NCBI GenBank assembly: GCA_003024985.2
Contig: PXIH01S0035493.1
Origin: Euperipatoides rowelli
Lineage: Eukaryota; Onychophora; Udeonychophora; Euonychophora; Peripatopsidae
DNA length: 10,216 bases
Direction: 5' to 3' (one strand)
The notes below the pieces were generated by a model. That model was not told where the DNA came from, did not search any database, and saw only the letters and a list, made by a program, of their open reading frames with translations. This document shows, in pieces, positions 1 through 6,300 of the stretch; the stretch's first letter is position 1, and each line of letters opens with the position of its first letter. Made by a program: the position numbers and the translations under genes.

Positions 1-31
1 GAATTTTTGTATTTTTTTTTCCAGTTACCGT

Positions 32-59
32 ATATGTTAAACACCATCTGTTAACATAT
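32..59. repeat. Small inverted repeat
   Basis: A perfect 9-bp inverted repeat (atatgttaa at 32-40, ttaacatat at 51-59) encloses a 10-base loop. In DNA this AT-rich it may be chance. No terminator or regulatory role can be assigned. Confidence 0.4.
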
Positions 60-117
60 TTTCTTTCTTTCTGCAAAAGAATAAATGAAGTGCTTACTGC
101 ATGTAAAATGCTTGAGT

Positions 118-135
118 AAAAAAAAAAAAAAAAAA
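118..135. repeat. Poly-A homopolymer (18 A)
   Basis: An uninterrupted run of 18 A. It could be a simple microsatellite or the old poly-A tail of a retroposed sequence. No retroposon body or target-site duplication is recognisable beside it. Confidence 0.8.
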
Positions 136-290
136 CTGGTTAGATTTTGTTATCTGTCCACCAATATGGCTTTTGGTAAAAGTTAAAATTATCTAGATCC
201 GTGCTCAGCAATATATTATTTCACCTTTTGATCATCCTAGGGTTCAGGGTTGCTGTAAGGTTAGACTGTAAAGAAAATATATTAAAATTG

Positions 291-316
291 GTGAGAAAAA
301 AATATTAATTTCTCAC
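291..316. repeat. Inverted repeat gtgagaaa / tttctcac
   Basis: A perfect 8-bp inverted repeat (291-298 with 309-316) with a 10-base AT-only loop. A related but gapless palindrome occurs at 6972-6985. It could be a remnant of a small foldback element or chance. Confidence 0.4.
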
Positions 317-504
317 GCTATTACATTTTAGTTGTCATGTGACCCATAATGTTAATTATGATGGTGGGCAGATAAGAGAATCTGACCAAAAAACTTTTTA
401 TAACAAGCCATATGTGTATTTTATATGAAAATCACATTGCAATCCAGCAGTCTCAATGACCGACTCAACTTTCCTATGTCGCTGGTTTGCACGAGTAAAA
501 AACA

Positions 505-520
505 TTTTTTTTTTTTTTTT
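505..520. repeat. Poly-T homopolymer (16 T)
   Basis: An uninterrupted run of 16 T, consistent with a simple homopolymer microsatellite or a minus-strand poly-A tail remnant. No retroposon body is recognisable next to it. Confidence 0.8.
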
Positions 521-1027
521 AAATAACCTTACTACAAATGTATGCTGATAGAGCTTATAAACTTAGGATTACTAAAATGATAATGTCAGAAAGGGCTTTT
601 TGTTTCTATTATAAAATAACATATTATTTTTTTTTTATAATTCATTTTTTGTTTTGAAATTAGATTAGTATTAATTGATATAGCCTCTATAAATTGGTAA
701 ATTTTACTTTCTTGTTCTATAACAGTTACAAATCATTTCCCGCATTAAATGATTGTTGGTCAAATTAGCATAGTAACTCAGTATTAGTAGAATGAAATCT
801 CTGCTGAAAGAATAATGTCAAGTAAATGTTTTCAATCAATCAATACACTTTTTATTTTAATAAACTAATTTAATGCATTTTTAATGATTCTGATTTCTAA
901 AAAAATAATATGTATTTTTCTTTCAATATACATGAAAGAAATCGTTATATATTCAGAAAATAAAAATACAAATATTTAGAACACTTAAAAGGCAGGCCAG
1001 ATTTAGATGAAGAATGATCTTCGGATA

Positions 1028-1070
1028 TTCCATTTGTGAGCAAAATCCTTCAACCTCATGACAAATGGAA
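1028..1070. repeat. Inverted repeat in a GC-richer island
   Basis: The 10-base arm at 1028-1037 (ttccatttgt) is exactly complementary to 1061-1070 (acaaatggaa), with a 23-base loop. It lies in an island at about 990-1160 that is visibly less AT-rich than its flanks. A second 7-bp inverted repeat (1094-1100 with 1138-1144) follows in the same island. It may be part of a decayed foldback or MITE-like element. No coding frame was recognised. Confidence 0.45.
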
Positions 1071-1466
1071 GAGTGTTTTTAACAATCCGAGTCAACACAA
1101 ACTTTCACAATATGCTGAAGACTCGAATCCGTGTCCATTGTGTTAAAAGCTTCAAAATGCAAATATGAATAGGGCAACAGTGTTAAACATTGTTTTATTA
1201 TTTAGGCACATAAAATAGGAATTAAAAAAAAAACATATTTCTGGATCGTTTGAATTTTTCTTTAGTTTTGGTGTCACAATGATATTATTTTCAAAATTTA
1301 TCAAGCGATTCTAAAATTTTGATTTTCAGGTAGTGTAATACACATATAATTAAACATATAGGAATAAATGTATACATTTCCAAAATCAGAAATTAATGCA
1401 TATTTCAAGTTTCAAAACAAAAAATTTCTATGGAAAACAGCAATGAAAAATGTAAGATGAACTTTC

Positions 1467-1482
1467 TTTTTTTTTTTTTTTT
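1467..1482. repeat. Poly-T homopolymer (16 T)
   Basis: An uninterrupted run of 16 T in otherwise non-coding sequence. It is a simple homopolymer with no associated element recognised. Confidence 0.8.
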
Positions 1483-1787
1483 ATATCAGACATTTAGAGA
1501 TAAAATCATAAAAAAATCTCTTTGTTGGATTTTAATTTTATTTATATATTAAAATTTCTGAGAATATATAGACCAAAAATACTATTTAAGTTTTTTTCTA
1601 TTTGTTATAGATTTTGAAATAGTTAATATAATGTATTATACGGACATACAGCAAATAAGGGCTAAAAGAATGCAAGATTTAGAAAAACAACCATAAAAAA
1701 ATTGTTTGATGGAAAACATTTCTGTTAATTTAATATATTTCCTGATAAAAAATATAACTTTTTGTCAAATAATTTGCATAAATGTGT

Positions 1788-1803
1788 GACTCGGATCCGA
1801 GTC
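1788..1803. repeat. Perfect 16-bp palindrome
   Basis: gactcggatccgagtc is its own reverse complement over all 16 bases. It is unusually GC-rich for this region. A gtgtg/cacac pair (1784-1788 and about 1811-1815) flanks it imperfectly. A degenerate sibling, gactcgaatccgtgtc, occurs at 1120-1135, a half-site atccgagtc at about 1085-1093, and gactcagatc near 1848. It could be a dimeric protein-binding site or the conserved end of an old transposon. The sequence does not decide which. Confidence 0.6.
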
Positions 1804-1943
1804 TTTCCGCACACAGTATAAAAAATATTAGCAATATATGCGGGTGACTCAGATCATAATATCTAAATGCATTTTATAAGAAAAAAACTATTCCGCTAGA
1901 TGGAGAATGTGTTAAACAAAATTTAATAAATCTGAGGATGATA

Positions 1944-1956
1944 GGGGGGGGGGGGG
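1944..1956. repeat. Poly-G homopolymer (13 G)
   Basis: Thirteen consecutive G residues in very AT-rich surroundings. Runs like this are prone to replication slippage and sequencing length error, so the exact length is doubtful. Confidence 0.75.
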
Positions 1957-2261
1957 TGAAATTCCACCAATTGCAATTTCTCCTCTAAAGGACATAAGAT
2001 GTAACTGATAAATACCTTAGTGATTGTGAAAAATACATAAATTTAACAACATTTTTAATAAACAAAATTAGTAAACAATTTGTGATAATAAGCAGGAATT
2101 TTTAGGTAAATTAAATTAGGAGACCACTTTAGTGAAGAAAAAAATTAAAAAATGAATTTATCTGTTTAATATTGAACATTTTTTCTTAAAGACTTGTTCC
2201 TTATTGATAATTAAATATAATGAAAAACCAACAAGGATAGTATTGGAAAAATCTGAATTTT

Positions 2262-2610
2262 AGAAACAAAAGGACTTCTAAGAATATACATTAACAAACA
2301 TTTACAATAATTGAAGATATTAAAATGCTATGTTTGGTCAGTTTTCTATATAGATGTGAGACTTGGACTTTACTCAAAGAATTGGAAAAGAAGATCAATG
2401 CTTTTGATATTTGGTATGTAAGAAGAATTTGGAAATAAAATGGAGATATTTAATCACAAATGAGAAGTGTGAAAGGGAGTAGTGAAGAGGAATTGGAAAT
2501 ATGCCAGCCATCACTTGATAAGATCTGCAGGAAATAGACAAGTAACAGCACTTGAAGGATGGACAGAATGGCAAAAATAAGAGCAAGACCAAGAAGAGAA
2601 TGGGCTGGAT
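2262..2610 (+). pseudogene. LINE reverse transcriptase C-terminal relic
   Basis: This is the decayed 3' end of a non-LTR retrotransposon ORF, from the region after the polymerase domain. From 2346 one frame reads LYRCETWTLLKELEKK and then AFDIWYVRRI, the familiar YGCETWTL...E.RI.AFE.W..RR block of LINE (RTE/jockey-like) proteins. The upstream part in the same frame (2262-2345) fits the weaker region before it. After a stop at about 2433 the frame moves twice: WRYLITNEK near 2441, then KYASH...IRSAGNRQVTAL from 2497. It ends with RARPRREWAG (2580-2609), which matches the basic GRPRR.W tail of these proteins. Only about 115 residues of an ORF that is normally near 1,000 remain, with several stops and at least three frame changes. 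The endonuclease and catalytic RT motifs are absent, so this is a typical 5'-truncated dead copy. The clade assignment is approximate. Confidence 0.82.
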
Positions 2611-2660
2611 GATCCTAAGGACTGGTTAACATCAGGCAAATTCTATTTATTAAAAAAAGA
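2395..2660 (+). mobile_element. 5'-truncated LINE copy, 3' boundary uncertain
   Basis: The LINE-derived sequence continues past the basic tail to a short A-rich stretch (about 2650-2660), which may be the remains of the 3' end. No target-site duplication was found. The next recognisable sequence is the minisatellite starting at 2680, so the boundary cannot be placed to the base. Confidence 0.4.
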
Positions 2661-2679
2661 GCTTGAGAGATACATTTTT

Positions 2680-3129
2680 AGTGATCAAAGAACATGAACA
2701 TCCACCATTGAGAACANACCCAATGATGATGAAAGAACATGAACATCAACTATGGAGAACACACCCAATGATGATGAAATAATATGAACATCCAGCATGG
2801 AGGACACACCCAATGTTGATGAAAGAACATGAACATCCACCATGGAGTACACACCGAATAATGATGAAAGAACATAAACATACACCACAGAGAACACACC
2901 CAACAATGATCAAAGAACATGAACATCCACCACAGAGAACACACCCAATGATGATCAAAGAACTAGAACATCCATCATGGAGAACACACCCAATGACGAT
3001 GAAAGAACATGAACATCCATCACGGAGAACACACCAAATGATGATGAAAGAACATTAACATCCACCACGGAGAACACACCCAATAACGATCAAAGAACAT
3101 GAACATCCACCATGGAGAACACACCCAAT
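2680..3129. repeat. 45-bp minisatellite, ten copies
   Basis: There are ten head-to-tail units of exactly 45 bp (450 bp in total, no indels) plus a decayed start of an eleventh (3130-3140). Units begin gatgatgaaagaacat and end gagaacacacccaat. Copies differ by scattered substitutions, often transitions such as catgg/cacgg/cacag, and by gatgaa versus gatcaa. The period is a multiple of three, so reading frames persist across units. One plus frame reads a 15-residue repeat around KEHEHPPWRTHP but has stops in copies 3 and 9. Another plus frame has a stop in nearly every copy. All three minus frames are largely open. I see no start context, splice structure or known domain, so coding is not claimed. 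The N at 2717 lies in copy 1. Confidence 0.95.
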
Positions 3130-3139
3130 GAGGATGGAA

Positions 3140-3537
3140 AAAAATGATTGAAAACTTAAATTTAAAAAAAAAATGTGTTGAATGGTTTTCCACAGGAATA
3201 CCTTCAGTGAAGGCAGGGAGAAATTAAAATGTCTCTAATTTTCCTGATTTTTTGGTAAATGGAGTAGAAGATGAAAGCAGTAAGTTAGCTAGCTGAATGT
3301 CCCTTTAAGTATTGTTTTTTTTTTTTGTCTTGGATTCCCAGAAGATGAATTATGATGTCAGCTTTCTATTATGAGCAGGTTGAAATGAACCACTACTGCT
3401 TGATAAAATGGATCATAGCGAGGGCCATTTCTTCTATACTAGGATAAAATGAATTTAAGGCAATATTTTATTTTTCTTGTGACGGCTCACTAAATTAACT
3501 ACTTATAATCATTATATCAGGAACAAGACAGAAAATT
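3140..3537. other. No recognisable gene
   Basis: This is AT-rich spacer between the minisatellite and the pol relic. All frames carry frequent stops. It would have to hold the front of RT, the protease and gag if the gypsy element were complete, but no such motifs are seen. That implies 5' truncation or loss. A T-run lies at about 3316-3326. Confidence 0.6.
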
Positions 3538-4160
3538 ATGTTCTTCAGCAACAGACCATATATCAGAAAGTTTTCTTTTTTTCTTGAAGTTATTTTTCTG
3601 AAAGCTAATTACTACAATGTGCCCCTAGCCGAGTCTGTACAGTACACAATTACATTTTCTCTGCCCTGGAAGCGGTACACTTTAAAATGTTTGCCACAGG
3701 GTCTATCCAGTTCAGCTGTAATCTTTCAAGAGATCATTAATAAATGTCTACAGGATATTAAGTTCAATGACGTTATTATGTTTACTGAGATAATAGAAGA
3801 ACACTTGATTGTTTTAGAGTAAGTATTAAGGGCTTTCAAAAAAATAAATATGGCCATAAAACCTAGTAAATGTTGTCTATTTTGGAAAACATTGAAGTTC
3901 TTAGGCCATACAATCGATAAAAATGGCAGTAAGTCCACTGATCAAACTATAGCGTCCATAACCAAACTCCCCAGGCCATGTACCATCAAACATGTACAAA
4001 TCTTCCTGTGTTCAGTAGGTTTTTATTGAAAGTACATATTTTTTTTTACTGAATTAGGAGATCCACTATACCTTTTATTAAGAAAAAAAGACGAAAAAAT
4101 AACTTGGTCTCCCGAAGATGAAAACGCTATTATCTCATTAAAAAACAACTCACCCTATCA
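3538..4160 (+). pseudogene. Ty3/gypsy reverse transcriptase domain relic
   Basis: Frame 1 codes for the palm, thumb and connection of a gypsy-type RT, which would copy element RNA to DNA in the virus-like particle. Visible blocks in order are ANYYNVPLAES after motif A (codons 23-33), TFSLPWKRYTLKCLPQGLSS as motif B (codons 39-58), then, after a TAA at 3820, KPSKC, KFLGHTIDKNG (near 3895) and ITWSPEDENA (near 4100), the usual lead-in to RNase H. A TGA interrupts at 4027. The motif A aspartate position (codon 20) reads Phe. The normally YxDD motif C reads FTE (3781-3789), so polymerase activity is not possible. The fingers subdomain before motif A is absent. The ATG at 3538 is just the first Met in the open frame, not a real start. 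Confidence 0.9.
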
Positions 4161-4548
4161 CCATATTTAGCTCACCCAAACTTCAATAAACCATTTTTCA
4201 TTTCAATGGATGCATCTGAAATAGGTTTGGGTTGGCTTCTCGAACAACAAAATGATAANGGGAATATGAAGCCAATAGCGTACTTAAGCCGGAAATTAAA
4301 TAAGGAAGATATGAATTATGCCACAATCAAGCAGGAAGTGCTAGCCATAGCATACACATCACAACAATAGAGACACATTGTATATGGCTACCCAGTAATA
4401 CAAAGGACTGACCACCGGTCTCTCATCTAGGTATTTAAAGGACGGGAGCCAGCGCCCAATACAGTGGCTGCTACATTGTCAAGATTTCCTATTACAATTT
4501 CAGCATGTGCTGGGAAGAGACAATTTCTTCACCAATTCGTTATCATGA
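4137..4548 (+). pseudogene. Ty3/gypsy RNase H domain relic
   Basis: The frame changes from 1 to 3 within an A-run near 4140, after which the retroelement RNase H fold is readable. The first catalytic Asp is in SMDASEIGLG (GAT at 4209-4211), then PIAYLSRKLNKEDMNYATI, the catalytic Glu in QEVLAIAY (GAA at 4335-4337), and the third Asp in RTDHRSL (GAC at 4410-4412). All three acidic residues survive. TAG codons interrupt at 4368 and 4428. After VFKGREPAP (frame 3) the reading frame moves to frame 1 for the terminal CQDFLLQF and GRDNFFTNSLS block, ending at TGA 4546. RNase H would remove template RNA during reverse transcription. The N at 4259 lies in the loop after the first Asp block. Confidence 0.9.
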
Positions 4549-4739
4549 AGCCCGGAACATAATGATACAGTAAACATAGCAACAATTGATGTAAGAGCCC
4601 TTGTCAATTGAAAAAACTTTAAAGGCACAAAAGTCCAATGAGGTTTGCAAGAATATTAAAGAAAAAATGATCAAAATTTATTTAAATAAGTAAAGTTNAT
4701 TCTAGACATAAACAATTTAATTCTGAAAAAAGTAAAGTA
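4549..4739 (+). pseudogene. RNase H to integrase linker relic
   Basis: This is a poorly conserved pol spacer. In frame 1 it reads NDTVNIATIDVRALVN and stops at 4609. In frame 2 from about 4610 it reads EKTLKAQKSNEVCKNIKEKM before a TAA at 4691. The lysine- and glutamate-rich helix-like character fits the variable linker before the integrase zinc domain. It is assigned by position, since no catalytic motif is expected here. The N at 4698 is in this part. Confidence 0.6.
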
Positions 4740-5531
4740 CTATCTGATTTTGGTGCACTGTTTAGAAGATTAGTCCCACCTTCAGTAGTCAATGACATGA
4801 TTGTCAATTATCATGACTCTATTATCAGCGGTCATCTCTCACTTCCTAAGATTCTTTGATGAATATGGTCCGGTTTTACTTGGAAATCAATGAATAATGC
4901 CGTACAAGCTTATGTCACTACTTGAAACATCTGTCAAAGGAGCTTGCCAAGAACAAAAGCACCTTTACAACCAATACGTCCTAGTACCACCACATTTGAG
5001 AAATTATATATGGACATTTAGGGACTGGTAAATACCACGGCCTGAGGTAACAAATATATATTATGGACCGATGAATTATCATGTTTTTGTCTAGGAAGTC
5101 CTCTAAAGAACATTGAGGCAACAACTATAGCTAGAGACTATATGTTGAACATGTTTACAAAATATGGGTGGTCCAAAGATATGGTGACTGATCGACATCC
5201 TCAACTGACAGGATTGATCTTTAGATCATAATGTGTCCATTTGGGTGTGAACAAGATATATACCTCTGGGTACAAATTGTCTAGTAATGGCCAGGCAAAA
5301 ATAGCCAACGCCAAGGTGATCAGCATACTGGCAAACATGGTTGATAAAATCTATAAAAAATTGGATGAATTGTTACCATATTCACTATATGCTTTAAACA
5401 AAGTCGTACACATGTCTACCAACCACTCACTTTTTTATAAAATACATGGATTCGACCCTATAGACCCAGCCTCCCAGTTTAATCTACTCAATGACATAGA
5501 TTCAGATGATAATGAGGACATTGTACATTAA
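4740..5531 (+). pseudogene. Ty3/gypsy integrase relic (HHCC plus DDE)
   Basis: Frame 3 reads a whole integrase core, interrupted by stops at 4857, 4860, 4923, 5019, 5043 and 5229. The zinc domain has H at 4812 and H at 4833 (NYHDSIISGHL) and the second C of CxxC at 4932 (ICQRSLPRTKAPLQPI). The first C position is a TGA. The catalytic core has the first Asp in LYMDI (5013-5015) and the second in MVTDRHPQL (5190-5192). The Glu position is AAA for Lys (5298-5300) in SSNGQAKIAN. It lies exactly 36 codons after the second Asp, as expected for the DX35E motif. Downstream ELLPYSLYALNKVVHMSTNHS and FYKIHGFDP complete the core, up to TAA at 5529. Integrase would insert element cDNA into the host genome. 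This copy cannot. Only the segment after 5231 is uninterrupted. Confidence 0.93.
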
Positions 5532-5551
5532 TTGGTAGAATTGTTACATAA

Positions 5552-5874
5552 AAATTTAAATTACAGGAGTTCAAAATAGGACACCCTGTACTAGTGACCG
5601 ATCCCACCTCGTACTGAGCTAACCCAAAATCAAGCCATGCTATAAAGGCCCCTACCTTGTAGTAGCAAGAAGCTCTTTGGTAAATTATCAAATAAGAAAC
5701 ATAGAAAATGCAAGAGATTTTAAGAGCCAACATATTGATAGGATGAAACTGTATCAACAAAGGGACAATTTACACGATACCACAAAAACTGATACTCAAA
5801 CTAATACAAACCATCAAAATACTAGGGTTACAGATCATGTTATAGCAGCAAAAATATCTCCAAAAAGAACATGA
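5552..5874 (+). pseudogene. Integrase C-terminal GPY/F module relic
   Basis: Frame 2 (5552-5617) reads KLQEFKIGHPVLVTDPTSY, the hydrophobic beta-strand start of the gypsy integrase C-terminal domain, and ends in TGA at 5615. Frame 1 from 5623 continues with CYKGPYLVVARSS, which contains the diagnostic GPY, then VNYQIRN and HIDRMKLYQQ, matching the usual ...VH..RLK.Y end of the module. A hydrophilic tail rich in Thr, Asn and Gln runs to TGA at 5872-5874. The module contacts DNA or chromatin in related elements. No chromodomain is recognisable after it. Confidence 0.85.
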
Positions 5875-6029
5875 TCACTCCCTCTATTTATCATGGTACT
5901 GCCATTGAAATCTGCAAATGGTGTGCTAAACCAACTGAATTTTTACAAGTTGCTCTTGAAGAATGTCTGTTATCTCCTAAAGGTTCCTCTCTGCCAGTGA
6001 CTGCCAGTGATTGGCAATCACCAAAATAA
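5871..6029 (+). CDS. Short terminal ORF of the gypsy element, unknown
   Basis: A 52-codon frame starts with ATG overlapping the TGA of the previous frame (ATGA) and ends at TAA 6027-6029, just before the purine-rich tract. It encodes MITPSIYHGTAIEICKWCAKP near the start and a Ser/Pro-containing end, with no domain I recognise and no membrane segment. It is most likely the last part of pol in a shifted frame, not an independent gene, because gypsy pol normally ends close to the polypurine tract. It is too short for an env protein. A 10-bp tandem duplication (5991-6010) lies inside it and would itself have shifted an ancestral frame. Confidence 0.3.
   Translation: MITPSIYHGTAIEICKWCAKPTEFLQVALEECLLSPKGSSLPVTASDWQSPK
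5991..6010. repeat. Exact 10-bp tandem duplication
   Basis: ctgccagtga occurs twice in immediate succession. Ten bases is not a multiple of three, so if this was coding sequence the duplication contributed a frameshift near the end of the gypsy pol relic. Confidence 0.85.
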
Positions 6030-6053
6030 CCGCTACTCCCTTAGACAAATAAT

Positions 6054-6067
6054 AGGAAAGGGAGGGG
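6054..6067 (+). promoter_or_regulatory. Candidate polypurine tract of the gypsy element
   Basis: aggaaagggagggg is a 14-base all-purine run 25 bases after the last pol-related stop. It is where a Ty3/gypsy element would keep its plus-strand primer, immediately before the 3' LTR. It is the only G-rich purine tract in this part of the window. The 3' LTR would start within a few bases after it, but no 5' LTR copy is available to confirm the edge. Confidence 0.55.
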
Positions 6068-6300
6068 CAAAGTAATCAGTGAAAAATTAAAAGGAAAGCA
6101 CTTTTTCCCACAATTAAAAAAAAAAATCTCCCGGGAGTACATCCATCTAAAATGTGTAACAGATTAAGAAAAAGTCCAAAACACATGGACCCTTAGCTGC
6201 ACATTTATTAAAATATTGGAATTCTAACAGCATTAAAACAAGTTCAAAAACAAATGAACCCTTAGCTGCACATTTCTATAAAGTTTAAAAAGGGAATTTC
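6068..6300 (+). other. Possible 3' LTR sequence, boundaries unknown
   Basis: This sequence directly follows the candidate polypurine tract and contains no coding frame. It includes a duplicated segment (see 6163-6280). An LTR is inferred only from position. No matching 5' LTR or clear TG...CA ends were found in the window, and the downstream end is not visible. Confidence 0.25.
6163..6280. repeat. Direct duplication with 69-bp period
   Basis: The 18-bp string acccttagctgcacattt occurs at 6189-6206 and again at 6258-6275. The bases before it are also similar (aaaagtccaaaacacatgg versus caagttcaaaaacaaatg). This gives two diverged tandem units about 69 bp apart. A weaker resemblance near 6410-6435 may be a third decayed unit. 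Tandem subrepeats of this sort are common in LTRs, which fits its position after the polypurine tract. Confidence 0.7.

Larger units (their letters stand above)
1..2260. other. Non-coding AT-rich region
   Basis: No frame on either strand in this stretch gives a protein I recognise, and stops are frequent in all six frames. It contains A, T and G homopolymers and several inverted repeats (listed separately). A somewhat more GC-rich island lies at about 990-1160. The stretch looks like intergenic or intronic DNA of an AT-rich animal genome. Old, unrecognisable transposon sequence cannot be excluded. Confidence 0.7.
3538..6067 (+). mobile_element. Degenerate Ty3/gypsy-type LTR retrotransposon
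   Basis: Across 2.5 kb on one strand the domains follow the order reverse transcriptase, RNase H, zinc-binding HHCC, DDE integrase and GPY/F module, then a purine-rich tract. Integrase downstream of RNase H is diagnostic of the Ty3/gypsy (Metaviridae) order, in contrast to Ty1/copia. Frame moves across all three plus frames and about a dozen in-frame stops show a long-dead copy. Gag, protease, the N-terminal fingers of RT and the 5' LTR are missing from the window. No env-like ORF is visible after pol. The two Ns at 4259 and 4698 fall inside the element. Confidence 0.9.

Noticed and set aside
236-268. Degenerate telomere-like TTAGGG repeats (tagggttcagggt...aaggttag)
   Set aside because: There are only three or four imperfect matches over about 30 bases, too few and too diverged to call an interstitial telomeric array.
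2395-2592. Minus-strand ORF opposite the LINE relic
   Set aside because: It is antisense to recognisable LINE protein and has a hydrophobic, shadow-type composition.
2813-3058. Plus-strand ORF of 81 residues across the minisatellite
   Set aside because: It is only the satellite unit read in one frame. The same frame has stops in copies 3 and 9, there is no flanking coding sequence and no known domain.
2680-3129. CRISPR-like array
   Set aside because: The units are contiguous 45-bp tandem copies with no unique spacers, and the context is eukaryotic retrotransposon DNA, so it is a minisatellite.
3726-3938. Minus-strand ORF opposite RT
   Set aside because: It is antisense to the recognised RT domain and has no independent evidence.
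5488-5760. Minus-strand ORF opposite the integrase C-terminus
   Set aside because: It is a shadow of the well-supported plus-strand GPY/F module.
5880-6060. Envelope gene of an errantivirus-like element
   Set aside because: Only about 180 bases lie between the GPY/F module and the polypurine tract, with no signal peptide, membrane segment or envelope motif.
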